Shown here: in pieces, positions 26,499 to 34,714 of the stretch
Numbering within the stretch: the stretch's first letter is position 1
How the letters are laid out: each line of letters starts with the position of its first letter
Source: a bacterium
Lineage (GTDB): Bacteria; Patescibacteria; ABY1; JACQRZ01
Direction of reading: 5' to 3'
Length of the DNA: 64,000 nt
Assembly (NCBI GenBank): GCA_030688365.1
Contig: JAUYIE010000020.1
Span: forward strand, 27,989 to 91,988
Notes under the pieces: generated by a model
Databases searched by the model: none
Seen by the model: only the letters and a program-made list of their open reading frames with translations
What the model was told of the DNA's origin: nothing
Translations under genes and position numbers: made by a program

Positions 26499-26972
26499 AT
26501 GTTTTCACAACGATTTCAAAAACCGAATCCTGATGAAATAACCGACCAGAAATGGTGGGGTGATGTGACAAGCGACAATGATGAAAAAAAATCATGGGAG
26601 GCACTTGTTGAAGGTCAACTTATGGTGGATGTATATGATCGGCCTGATGCGATCGTCGTACGATCTCTGATTGCGGGGGTGAACGCTGAAGATTTGGATA
26701 TTTCGTTAAATGATGACATGTTAACACTGCGCGGCATACGTAACGAACATGAAGAAGTCGCTGACGATCAGTTTTATCATCGCGAATGTTATTGGGGCAC
26801 TTTTTCACGTACTATTATTATGCCGACACCCGTACGTCAGGAGAAAATCAAAGCATTTTCTAAAAATGGTGTAGTAGTTATCATTTTACCAAAAGCAACG
26901 AGCGCGCAGGGGGGTATTTCTATTCGTACAGAAGATGAGTTTTTGGAATATGAGCAAGATGACCAAGAATAA
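26499..26972 (+). CDS. Hsp20/alpha-crystallin small heat-shock protein
   Basis: 157 residues. The central alpha-crystallin domain runs from about residue 46 to 140: LMVDVYDRPDAIVVRSLIAG, LDISLNDDMLTLRG, the ECYWGTFSRTIIMP segment and NGVVVIILPKA. ATP-independent holdase. The usual C-terminal IxI motif is seen as ISIRTED. A terminator follows 12 bases after the stop. Confidence 0.93.
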   Translation: MFSQRFQKPNPDEITDQKWWGDVTSDNDEKKSWEALVEGQLMVDVYDRPDAIVVRSLIAGVNAEDLDISLNDDMLTLRGIRNEHEEVADDQFYHRECYWGTFSRTIIMPTPVRQEKIKAFSKNGVVVIILPKATSAQGGISIRTEDEFLEYEQDDQE

Positions 26973-26984
26973 AAAGTACTATTA

Positions 26985-27013
26985 AAAAATACCGCCTGTA
27001 GCGGTATTTTTTT
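26985..27013. terminator. bidirectional intrinsic terminator
   Basis: AAATACCGC, loop CTGTA, GCGGTATTT with T7 on the plus side and A/T runs on the other. It ends hsp20 on the plus strand and could end the candidate RNA described next on the minus strand. Confidence 0.9.
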
Positions 27014-27032
27014 GAAGACGTAATAACGGTCA

Positions 27033-27130
27033 TTGATCTCCAGACAAGAAAATGCAATCCTCCCGTATTTCAAGCCGGAGCCGGAAATGAGGAACATTAC
27101 ATCCCCATGCTTGTCGTGTCTGGAGGTCAA
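27033..27130 (-). ncRNA. candidate structured small RNA of about 165 nt with its own promoter and terminator
   Basis: A gap of 254 bases holds a rod-like structure: outer arms TTGATCTCCAGACA (27033-27046) and TGTCTGGAGGTCAA (27117-27130) pair over 14 positions, with inner stems and an apical CCG-GCTC-CGG hairpin. On the minus strand TTGACA (27185-27180), a 17-base spacer and TAGAGT (27162-27157) lie just upstream, and the bidirectional terminator at 26985-27013 lies just downstream. The one non-Watson-Crick outer pair is U-G on the plus strand and C-A on the minus strand, so strand is not settled. It does not show SRP, tmRNA or RNase P signatures. Confidence 0.5.
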
Positions 27131-27156
27131 TAAACACTCTTATGTATCCAGCCACC

Positions 27157-27185
27157 ACTCTATCATAAGATGAGGTATTTGTCAA
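27157..27185 (-). promoter_or_regulatory. consensus-like minus-strand promoter in a gene-free gap
   Basis: TTGACA, 17 bases, TAGAGT on the minus strand. The only thing downstream before a terminator is the candidate structured RNA. Confidence 0.6.
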
Positions 27186-27226
27186 GAGTTGTTCTCGCTA
27201 ACAGTGAATCATTTTCGTGTTCGCAG

Positions 27227-28222
27227 TCAAACAACCTTATGAATAGGAGTTTTTCCTTGAAAAACAGCAATGATACTTTCCGCGGCAATCGTAGACATCG
27301 CGTCCCGGGCTGTGGCACTCGCTGAAGCAATATGAGGCGTCATGACGACATTTTTTAGTTCCTTAAACTCGTATCGATCATTTGGGTTGCAGTCAATATG
27401 TGGTTCACACTCCAGTACATCCAATGCATATCCTCCTAATTTTTTTGCATATAAAGCGTGGAGTATAGCAGTCTCGTCAACGACTGGCCCACGAGCAGTA
27501 TTAATAAGTAGCGCATCGTGTTTCATCAAACGCAGTGTTTTTTTGTTGATGAGGTGTCGTGTACTGGGACAGAGGGGAACGTGAAGTGATATGACATTAG
27601 CTGTTTTTAATAATTTTTCTTGCGTACAAAAACGCGCTCCGTATTCTTTTTCAAATGTCATATCTCGTTTTCTGTCTGTGTATAGCACGTTCATCCCCAT
27701 ACCTTTGACCGCCATGTGTACTACCATCTTTCCAATATTGCCAAGTCCGATAACACCCAATGTCAGTGTATTGAGTGATCGTCCGATCATAAGGTTGGCA
27801 TCCCACCCATGATATTTGTTTGCACGCATAAAGGCATCTGCTTCCACGATCCTGCGAGACAATGCAAGAATAAGAGCAAATGTATGTTCGGCAACTGCTT
27901 CACTTACTTCTTTGCACGGCGTGTTGGCAATGATGATAGACTTTTTTTTGGCGGTTTCAATATCAATATTGTCATATCCAACGGCATAGTTTGAAATAAC
28001 TTTAAGTTGAGGAGTGGCTGAATTCATGACGTCCTTGTCTATACGATTTGTAAGCAAAGTAATGATGGCATCGTATTGTTTGACCGCTTTAATGAGTGCT
28101 GTTTTTGAAATATTTATTTCCTTGGGTTGTATTTCCACACGATACCCCTTTTTTTTGAGCATAGTAATTCCAGGACCTGGGATAGGGCGAGTGACAAAAA
28201 CACGAGGTTTTGCTAATTTCAT
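27227..28222 (-). CDS. D-isomer-specific 2-hydroxyacid dehydrogenase
   Basis: 331 residues. NAD-binding motif LGVIGLGNIGKMVVHMAVKG, catalytic arginine in LLINTARGPVVDE, glutamate in LDVLECEPHI and histidine in VMTPHIASASATARD. Family members reduce glyoxylate, hydroxypyruvate or pyruvate, or oxidise D-lactate or phosphoglycerate. The short form without an ACT domain argues against 3-phosphoglycerate dehydrogenase. It lies after the aldolase and PfkB kinase on the same strand, so a role in sugar or fermentation metabolism is likely. Confidence 0.92.
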   Translation of the reverse strand: MKLAKPRVFVTRPIPGPGITMLKKKGYRVEIQPKEINISKTALIKAVKQYDAIITLLTNRIDKDVMNSATPQLKVISNYAVGYDNIDIETAKKKSIIIANTPCKEVSEAVAEHTFALILALSRRIVEADAFMRANKYHGWDANLMIGRSLNTLTLGVIGLGNIGKMVVHMAVKGMGMNVLYTDRKRDMTFEKEYGARFCTQEKLLKTANVISLHVPLCPSTRHLINKKTLRLMKHDALLINTARGPVVDETAILHALYAKKLGGYALDVLECEPHIDCNPNDRYEFKELKNVVMTPHIASASATARDAMSTIAAESIIAVFQGKTPIHKVV

Positions 28223-28234
28223 AACAGGGAGAAA

Positions 28235-29173
28235 TTATGATTTACGTGCACTACCAAAGAGTGCGATTTTTTTGGCAACTATGTATGCGACGAGGTCGCG
28301 GGATTCGCTTAATATGTCGCGCGGGTCATATGCATGCGGTTTGGCTAACAACGCATTACGCATTCCAGCAGTAAACGCGAGTCGTAAATCAGAGTCAATG
28401 TTGATTTTGTTGATGCCAAGTTTGATCGCTTTTTTTATTGCTGTATCGGATACACCATGTGCCCCTGCTACACGTCCACAATCATGTAGATCAGAACATT
28501 TGTGATCAAGCATGTCGGTGATACGGTGTGGTATACCACTCGCGCCATGAAGTACGAGAGGAAGGTGAGTATTTTTTTTGATTTCAGAAAGTCGTTTGAA
28601 ATCAAGGATCGTTTTATTTTCAAATTTAAACGGCCCATGTGCGGTACCGATAGAGATTGCCAAGATATCAATATCACTATCGTTGACAAATTGTGTTGCT
28701 TGGACTGGATCCGTAAAAAAAGCTTCACGCGCCGCGATATCTATCGTATCTTCCTTACCTTTGATAGCGCCTAGTTCCGCTTCTACCGATATACCTTTCG
28801 CATGTGCCCATTTGACCACTTGTTGTGTTTTTGAAAGATTTTCTTTGTATGGTAATGCCGATCCGTCAAACATGACAGATGTCCACCCCATTGCAATGCA
28901 TTGTTTTATTGTTTTGAGATTTTTCCCATGGTCCAAATGCAGAGAGATTGCAATAGGATATTTTTTGGCTGCTGTAGTTACCATTGCGTACAAAAAATCC
29001 ATACCTGCATATTCTATCGCACCTTCCGACGTCTGTATGATAATAGGAGAACGCAATTTTGTGGCAGATTCCATGATACCTTGGAGTACTTCAAGATTGT
29101 TGATGTTAAATGCAGGTACGGCGTAGTGCCCTTTGTATGCTTTTTTTAATAATTGGCCGGATGTGACAAGCAT
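28235..29173 (-). CDS. class II fructose-bisphosphate aldolase family protein
   Basis: 312 residues. The zinc motif SLHLDHGKN, VMFDGSALPYKEN, VEAELGAIKGKED and LVLHGASGIP all match FbaA/GatY-type aldolases, and NKINIDSDLRLAFT is the substrate-phosphate motif. It cleaves fructose-1,6-bisphosphate or tagatose-bisphosphate. It is followed by the dehydrogenase (12 bases) and preceded by a PfkB kinase (10 bases), so it probably belongs to one operon. Confidence 0.92.
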   Translation of the reverse strand: MLVTSGQLLKKAYKGHYAVPAFNINNLEVLQGIMESATKLRSPIIIQTSEGAIEYAGMDFLYAMVTTAAKKYPIAISLHLDHGKNLKTIKQCIAMGWTSVMFDGSALPYKENLSKTQQVVKWAHAKGISVEAELGAIKGKEDTIDIAAREAFFTDPVQATQFVNDSDIDILAISIGTAHGPFKFENKTILDFKRLSEIKKNTHLPLVLHGASGIPHRITDMLDHKCSDLHDCGRVAGAHGVSDTAIKKAIKLGINKINIDSDLRLAFTAGMRNALLAKPHAYDPRDILSESRDLVAYIVAKKIALFGSARKS

Positions 29174-29183
29174 GTGAGTAAGA

Positions 29184-30176
29184 TTATAACTTTATAGCTT
29201 TGCATTTACTTTTTTTGATGCGAGCGAGAAGTGTCTTTTTTGTCATCAGACCTTCTTGTGGTCCGATATGTTCAATAACTGACGCAGCATTTACCGCACC
29301 CCAGACTAATGCATCGGCGATTGATTTTTCATGACACAGCGCCGCCAAAAATCCAGTAGAAAAACTATCACCCGCACCTGTTTTTTCAAGTACTTTTGCT
29401 GGGACATTTTTCATATGATATTGTTTCTTGCCATCAGAAGCATACGCACCTTTATCTCCATCGGTGATAACAACAATGTCGGAACCTAACATGCGTAGTT
29501 GTACCATACGTTCTTCCATAGAACCCATCGTACGATCGCCGAGTAATTTTTCTGCTTCTTCTTTATTGACGATAAGTAGGTTTGAACGTTTTAGGATAGG
29601 AAGTAAAGATTTTGTACCTGCTAAGAGTTGATGTGTTCCAGGGTTGAAAGCGAGAAGTGCCCCTGTGTTATCAATGTGGTTTAATAATTGCTTGTGAACA
29701 ACAGGAAATCCTTTTCCCATGGAGGTCAAATAAATCCATTTCGCGGTTGATAGTTTTGGAAGGTTGTATTTTCGGGGTTGATGGTATACCAACTCTGTGC
29801 GTTCAGTTTTAAAATTGATCGCGATAGAAAGATTACTTTGGCTCTTTTTTTGTACCAAGAGATATTTAAGTGAAACTTTTTCTCTTTTTACTAACTTTAG
29901 AATGTTTTTACCTATCTCGTCGTCTCCTATAGCACTGTAAAATGCAGCTTTCAGACCTAGCCGTGCCGACCCGACTGCATTGTTGCATGCGTTTCCTCCT
30001 ATGACGGATTTCAGGCTCCTAATTGGAATTTTTTCCGCATAATTTAAGCAAAGCCAACAGTTCTCTCCATCAAGATTACAGAGAAGCGATGCGGTGTCTA
30101 ATTGTACAAAATGGTCAAGAGAGGTATCGCCTATGGAAATAATATCATAGACGTATCGGGTCGTTTTTTTAGACAT
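29184..30176 (-). CDS. PfkB family carbohydrate kinase
   Basis: 330 residues from the ATG at 30176; the upstream in-frame part overlaps an extended -10 TGTGGTATACT. The two PfkB signatures are seen: GGNACNNAVGSARLGLKAAF and KTGAGDSFSTGFLAAL with the catalytic aspartate. Substrate is probably a sugar or sugar phosphate; a role as 1-phosphofructokinase or adenosine-type kinase cannot be excluded. It sits before the aldolase, which supports a place in glycolysis. Confidence 0.88.
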   Translation of the reverse strand: MSKKTTRYVYDIISIGDTSLDHFVQLDTASLLCNLDGENCWLCLNYAEKIPIRSLKSVIGGNACNNAVGSARLGLKAAFYSAIGDDEIGKNILKLVKREKVSLKYLLVQKKSQSNLSIAINFKTERTELVYHQPRKYNLPKLSTAKWIYLTSMGKGFPVVHKQLLNHIDNTGALLAFNPGTHQLLAGTKSLLPILKRSNLLIVNKEEAEKLLGDRTMGSMEERMVQLRMLGSDIVVITDGDKGAYASDGKKQYHMKNVPAKVLEKTGAGDSFSTGFLAALCHEKSIADALVWGAVNAASVIEHIGPQEGLMTKKTLLARIKKSKCKAIKL

Positions 30177-30219
30177 GGGGTTTTCAACAAATGAATGAGT
30201 ATACCTGTAGTATACCACA

Positions 30220-30552
30220 TTATTGTTTGTCTTTCTTTGATGCAATGGCGACGGCGCGTGTGAGACGCGTCAAGTTTTGATGTATCCGCTCCATACGAGC
30301 ATAAATACGGAAAAGAAGATAGAAGATGAGAATAATAGAAAGATAAAATACCGCATCTGCGCCACGTCCAACATGTAAAACTTGAGCTACAATGTTACTG
30401 ATATTTGGATACCATACTGCAAAACCCATTGCTCCCCATAAACTAATCCATACAACAAAAATAGGGAGGGTAAAGTTTTTTTGTCTCAGTTTGCTTATCG
30501 CGTTAATGATAACGAGTCCCGCAATGATAGAGATGAGAAGTTGTATAGCCAT
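30220..30552 (-). CDS. DUF2304 membrane protein
   Basis: 110 residues with three helices (LLISIIAGLVIINAISKL; FVVWISLWGAMGFAVWY; AVFYLSIILIFYLLFRIYAR) and a charged tail. The layout and the RIYARME end match DUF2304 proteins, which are usually encoded next to GT2 glycosyltransferases, as here (2-base gap). They probably help in polyprenyl-linked sugar transfer or flipping. Confidence 0.85.
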   Translation of the reverse strand: MAIQLLISIIAGLVIINAISKLRQKNFTLPIFVVWISLWGAMGFAVWYPNISNIVAQVLHVGRGADAVFYLSIILIFYLLFRIYARMERIHQNLTRLTRAVAIASKKDKQ

Positions 30553-30554
30553 AT

Positions 30555-31283
30555 TTATGAAGAAAGTTTACTCCATATTACACGAGCGGCGATTTTTAGA
30601 GCATTGAGTGAATTTTGTCCTCGTGCTTGCGCTGCTACCATGATTTCATCATTATATAACGTTGTTACAGGGACTTCCACATATCGCAATTTATGTTTGG
30701 CAATTTCATCCAGGATTTCCGATGCATGGGAGTAGCGATCTTGAACGATTTGGATTTTATCCGCAGCATAGCGATTCATAGCGCGAAAACCATTGTGAGT
30801 GTCTGTCAAATTAAGTCCGGAAATGATATGAGTAAAAAGGATACCGCCTTTCAAAACAAAACGTCTCATAGCAGGTATCTTACTTGAATTGTCTATAAAT
30901 CGAGACCCCAAAGCTATATCAGCTCGTCCTTCTAAAATCGGCTTAATCATACTGGGTATCTGACTTGCAAGCATTTGTCCATCAGCATCAAAATGTACGA
31001 TGATATGCGCGCCTTGTGCAAGCGCATAATCCATGCCGGTACGTAACGCAGCTCCTTGTCCTCGGTTGATGGGGTGTCTTAGGACATGTGCACCACCCAA
31101 CGCTGCTTCCTTATCGGTACGATCCTTTGAACAGTCGTCCACAACAACAATATTGGGAATATATTGCTTGACTTGTCGCACTGCTTCTCGTACACGCCGT
31201 TGTTCATTGTATGCCGGAATAACCGCCCATATTGAGGTATAGATCGCCGGTACCTTTGCTTTTCCTGTGGTTTCCTCGCTCAT
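30555..31283 (-). CDS. GT2 glycosyltransferase, DPM1-like
   Basis: 242 residues. GT-A fold with AVIPAYNEQRRVREAVRQVK, IVVVDDCSKDRT, the DxD-type HFDADGQM, GSRFIDNSSKIPAMRRF and DTHNGFRAMNR, a signature set of dolichol-phosphate-like mannosyltransferases. No membrane helices; DUF2304 downstream could supply the membrane part. Function in envelope glycan synthesis is likely. Confidence 0.9.
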   Translation of the reverse strand: MSEETTGKAKVPAIYTSIWAVIPAYNEQRRVREAVRQVKQYIPNIVVVDDCSKDRTDKEAALGGAHVLRHPINRGQGAALRTGMDYALAQGAHIIVHFDADGQMLASQIPSMIKPILEGRADIALGSRFIDNSSKIPAMRRFVLKGGILFTHIISGLNLTDTHNGFRAMNRYAADKIQIVQDRYSHASEILDEIAKHKLRYVEVPVTTLYNDEIMVAAQARGQNSLNALKIAARVIWSKLSS

Positions 31284-31406
31284 ATAGATATTTTGAGGGT
31301 TTTCTAAGTACCCCTATCCTATCAGTATATCGCTAATTTTGGCAAGAGAGATGAAATTATAGGGATTTTATGGTAAGGTACATCCACTATTATTTTTTAT
31401 CTTTAT

Positions 31407-32225
31407 ATGTCTTCTACTATCGGGATTATTGGACACGGTTTTGTTGGTAAGGCGCAAGAGTTTCTGTTTAAAACAAAGGATCTTCCTATTTTGTATCATG
31501 ACAAATTTTTGGAGAGTATGACACTAGAAGAGGTAGTACAAGAGACAGATTATATATTTGTGTGTGTACCGACACCATACAAGGATGACGCGATTGATTT
31601 GACTATCATAGATGAGGTGATCGGGCAGATTGCCCCCTTGGCAGCAAATACAAAAAAGATAGTTATTATAAAATCTACTGTGATTCCTGGTACGACAAGT
31701 ACATATAAAAAAAAATATCCTGATTGTCATTTCGCGATGAGCCCAGAATTTTTACGAGAAAAACATTATGAGGAAGATGTCATGAACCCCGATCGTATTG
31801 TTGTGGGAAGTGATGAAAAGGACATTGCCACACGCGTTGTTGATCTGTATAAGATGGCGCTACCAGATGCGCACTACTTTGAATCAGATGCGACGTCGGC
31901 AGAAATGGTGAAATATATGTCAAATTGTTTTCTTGCGACAAAAGTGATATTTGCCAATGAGATGTTTGACTTGTGTGAGGTGTTGAACGTGGATTATGAT
32001 ACGGTGAAAGTAATGGTATCGGCGGATACACGCATCGGCGGATATATGGATGTGACCGAATGGCGCGGTTTTGGTGATAAATGTTTCCCCAAAGACATGA
32101 TCGCACTTCGTGCATTGTTTAAAAAAATGGGAGTAAATGATGATCTTTTAAAAACCGTGTGGGAAAAAAATCTGCGTATCCGCAAAGTAAGAAATTGGGA
32201 GGATATTCCCTTTGTGAAGGGATAA
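31407..32225 (+). CDS. UDP-glucose/GDP-mannose dehydrogenase-like, short form
   Basis: 272 residues. NAD motif IGIIGHGFVGKAQEFLF, the strand FVCVPTPY, IIKSTVIPGTT, MSPEFLRE and the catalytic GDKCFPKDMIALR are all kept. Normal enzymes have about 440 residues with a C-terminal UDP-binding domain; this protein ends after the central helix region. It may be an active short form or need another subunit. Divergent from the glycosyltransferase at 31283. Confidence 0.85.
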   Translation: MSSTIGIIGHGFVGKAQEFLFKTKDLPILYHDKFLESMTLEEVVQETDYIFVCVPTPYKDDAIDLTIIDEVIGQIAPLAANTKKIVIIKSTVIPGTTSTYKKKYPDCHFAMSPEFLREKHYEEDVMNPDRIVVGSDEKDIATRVVDLYKMALPDAHYFESDATSAEMVKYMSNCFLATKVIFANEMFDLCEVLNVDYDTVKVMVSADTRIGGYMDVTEWRGFGDKCFPKDMIALRALFKKMGVNDDLLKTVWEKNLRIRKVRNWEDIPFVKG

Positions 32226-32246
32226 CCTTTACTCTTCAAAAATTTT

Positions 32247-32720
32247 CTATTCAAAAAAACTGTGCAAGAAATCGTGTTTGCGTAGAAAGGGGAGTTTTGT
32301 AAACCAACTATCCAGACCCCATGTTTGACCCGCGTTCATTGTCAATAGCGCGAGAAGCCCTGTGGCGTATATGATGTGATCGTCCACGATCAATGAATGA
32401 GCATCAGGATGTAACATACCCAGTGGAAGCCAATATAAAATCATCAAAAGAACACCCAATGCACTGGATAATCGAACACATACACCAAGAATAAGTGAAA
32501 CACCCAAGAGTGTGAGCCCCCAAATATTGATGAAGTTTACAGTCGGAAGTATATCTGGACTTGCAAGCCAATGAAAAAAAATGGGTAGTGTTTTGGCGGA
32601 GGCGAGATACCCAGCAGCTGAAAATTTTGGGTTAAGCAAATGAGTAACGCCTGCGTATAAAAACATCCAACCCATGGCGAGGCGAAAAAGGACGAGTGAA
32701 ATTTTTTGAAACAGTGTCAT
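32247..32720 (-). CDS. DoxX family membrane protein
   Basis: 157 residues with four hydrophobic helices. The start FRLAMGWMFLYAGVTHLL, NIWGLTLLGVSLILGVCVRL and the end WGLDSWF match the DoxX/DoxD-like group. It follows the NDH-2-like gene on the same strand (43-base gap), so a link to quinone-dependent redox work is likely. DoxX proteins are poorly understood. Confidence 0.85.
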   Translation of the reverse strand: MTLFQKISLVLFRLAMGWMFLYAGVTHLLNPKFSAAGYLASAKTLPIFFHWLASPDILPTVNFINIWGLTLLGVSLILGVCVRLSSALGVLLMILYWLPLGMLHPDAHSLIVDDHIIYATGLLALLTMNAGQTWGLDSWFTKLPFLRKHDFLHSFFE

Positions 32721-32763
32721 ACGAAAATGATAAATGGTTAGATGTGTGAATGATCATTTTTTG

Positions 32764-33984
32764 CTACTCTGGTGGAGAACATATTTCACAGTATTCACAG
32801 AGTTTGACATCTTTTCTGAAGGCACGCATCGCTTTTAAGGGTGGGAGGATAGAGAAAAAATATCGCATGTCCGCCAGCCGGCGTAATGTCCATCCGATTG
32901 TACCGTAAAATGCAAGAGGCCCCATCAGTGTGACAGCCCATCCCTGGCCGACCGGCAATGAGTAATAAGGACGCTTGGCTTTATAGGATTCTTTTTTTGT
33001 GCGGGTGAGTGTATGTTCAATATTGTGGGCGGTCAATATCCCGTCATAGATTGCTGTTTGTGCCATGCCGACATACTGTGTCGCGGCACCATCACCAAGA
33101 ATAAAAACACCGGGAAATTTTTTGGCTTGTAAGTATGTATCAACCATCACTCTCCCTTGTTTATTAAACGTGAGATCTTTGATGGCTTGATAGAGGGTGT
33201 TTGGTTTTGTCCCCGCCGTCCAGATCACCGTACGTGTTTTTATCGCAGATTCTTGCATGAAGAGTTGTTCAATGTTTTCTTTTACCATACGATGTTCGGT
33301 TATTATATTGATTCCCAACACACGTAGACGTTGTGCCACGCGCGCAGACACAGACGCAGGAAAGGCGGGAAGGATGCGCGGTGCACCTTCTATCAAATCT
33401 ATACTGATCAAAGATGTTGGAATATGATGTTGTAGCGCAAGTTTTTTTGTATACAATGCTAGTTCTCCCGCCAACTCAACACCACTTGCTCCACCACCGG
33501 CAATCACAAAATGCAACCGACATGTTTTCTCTTTTTTTGTCGCATGATGTGTCTGACAATATTTAAACATCTCATGTAAATGTTTTTTTAGACGCAGAGC
33601 CTGTTCAAATGTAGTAAATCCAAAAGAAAACTTTTCAATGCCGGGAATATGAAAATATGCAGGCTCGGATCCTAACGCAATGACGAGAAAATCGCTGTCA
33701 TAATGTTTCCCATTGAGTCCTGTCGCTCTTTTTTTACGAATATCAATAGCAGTGATCGTATCTATGACAATATTTAATTTTTTGTTGGGAAATATTTCAC
33801 TTAGTGGCACGCATGCTTCAAGTGGAGATTGTCCGGTAACGATGCGATAGAGGGCAGGTTGATATTCAAGATGTAGATTTTTTGAAATCAAAGTAATGTC
33901 TAATTTACAATCACGGAGTTTTTGTAATTCTTGTGCAACGGCGATACCGCCAAATCCACCGCCAATAATTAAAACTTTTTTCAT
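32764..33984 (-). CDS. type II NADH dehydrogenase-like FAD oxidoreductase
   Basis: 406 residues from the ATG at 33984. Two Rossmann folds: VLIIGGGFGGIAVAQELQKL and FVIAGGGASGVELAGELALY. FAD-binding end FILGDGAATQYVGMAQTAIY follows. The C-terminus has the hydrophobic stretch typical of NDH-2 membrane attachment and a CEYCEIC cysteine cluster at the very end, which is unusual for the family. It may pass electrons from NADH to quinone or oxygen. Paired with DoxX. Confidence 0.88.
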   Translation of the reverse strand: MKKVLIIGGGFGGIAVAQELQKLRDCKLDITLISKNLHLEYQPALYRIVTGQSPLEACVPLSEIFPNKKLNIVIDTITAIDIRKKRATGLNGKHYDSDFLVIALGSEPAYFHIPGIEKFSFGFTTFEQALRLKKHLHEMFKYCQTHHATKKEKTCRLHFVIAGGGASGVELAGELALYTKKLALQHHIPTSLISIDLIEGAPRILPAFPASVSARVAQRLRVLGINIITEHRMVKENIEQLFMQESAIKTRTVIWTAGTKPNTLYQAIKDLTFNKQGRVMVDTYLQAKKFPGVFILGDGAATQYVGMAQTAIYDGILTAHNIEHTLTRTKKESYKAKRPYYSLPVGQGWAVTLMGPLAFYGTIGWTLRRLADMRYFFSILPPLKAMRAFRKDVKLCEYCEICSPPE

Positions 33985-34091
33985 ATGAAACAATTATATC
34001 AAATATATGATATAGTTTATACTGGATTGTAAAAAATATATCTGGAATTAACAGAGGATTATATATACTTTAATATACAAAATAAAATATT

Positions 34092-34277
34092 ATGAAGGAA
34101 TTTGCTTTTACCTTTGATGTGATTGGTCACGGAAGAGCACCAACGCTTGTTGCGGCATATCTTATAAAAAAAGGTAAACGTGCGGTGAACGCTGAACGTT
34201 TTATAAAATTGAAATGCCAGTCTATACATTTAAATAATGCGCAACAAAAAACACTAGAGGATTTTAGTAAAAAATGA
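34092..34277 (+). CDS. small basic protein, unknown
   Basis: 61 residues starting MKEFAFTFDVIGHGRAPTLV. No SD; an AT-rich promoter-like stretch with TATACT-type boxes lies upstream. No family recognised. Moderate support only, because the frame is open in a short gap. Confidence 0.45.
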   Translation: MKEFAFTFDVIGHGRAPTLVAAYLIKKGKRAVNAERFIKLKCQSIHLNNAQQKTLEDFSKK

Positions 34278-34290
34278 TCGCTATCTGCGT

Positions 34291-34558
34291 ATGAAAATTC
34301 ATGTTAAAGAAACATTTAAGATAGTTTCAGTTCCTGTTGTAATTGCGTCGCTCTATTGTTTGTCTCTCGTGATCCTTGTTCTTTTTGGATTAAGTACTGT
34401 CGCAAGGGATTTGTACATTATTAGATGAAGCAAAAAAACGTCGTCATGAAATTTTGAATCTTGTTGTGGTATTCCTTAGTGTAGCTATCATCGGCTATAT
34501 AATCTGGCTGTATGTGATTGTTGAATATACAGGGAAGTGGTTGTATATTTGGGAGTAA
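34291..34558 (+). pseudogene. frameshifted two-helix membrane protein
   Basis: The first frame (34291-34428) encodes 45 residues with a helix SVPVVIASLYCLSLVILVLF and stops at TGA. An overlapping frame continues TLLDEAKKRRHEILNLVVVF and a second helix to the TAA at 34556-34558. One deleted or two added bases near 34405-34420 would join both parts. This is a true frameshift, a sequencing error or a programmed shift; I see no classical slippery site. Confidence 0.55.
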
Positions 34559-34563
34559 AATTT

Positions 34564-34638
34564 TGGAGCGGGTAAGGGGAATCGGACCCCTATCTCGACC
34601 TTGGCAAGGTCATATAATAACCATTATACGATACCCGC
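34564..34638 (-). tRNA. tRNA-Gly (anticodon GCC)
   Basis: A 75-base cloverleaf on the minus strand. Anticodon stem-loop GACCTTGCCAAGGTC, D arm TCGTATAATGGTTATTA, T arm AGGGGTCCGATTCCCCT, acceptor 5' strand GCGGGTA pairing with the 3' TACCCGC. CCA is encoded. Confidence 0.96.
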
Positions 34639-34714
34639 GTATGGTATTGCCGTACAGAAACTCTATCAATATGACAGCCAATCGTCAAGAGAAACAATGC
34701 GCGCGTGATGTGTA

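Noticed and set aside
27033..27130. SRP RNA, because of a CCGGAA stretch in a rod of about 100 bases.
   Set aside because: The conserved GGAA tetraloop context and the AGCAG internal loop are missing.
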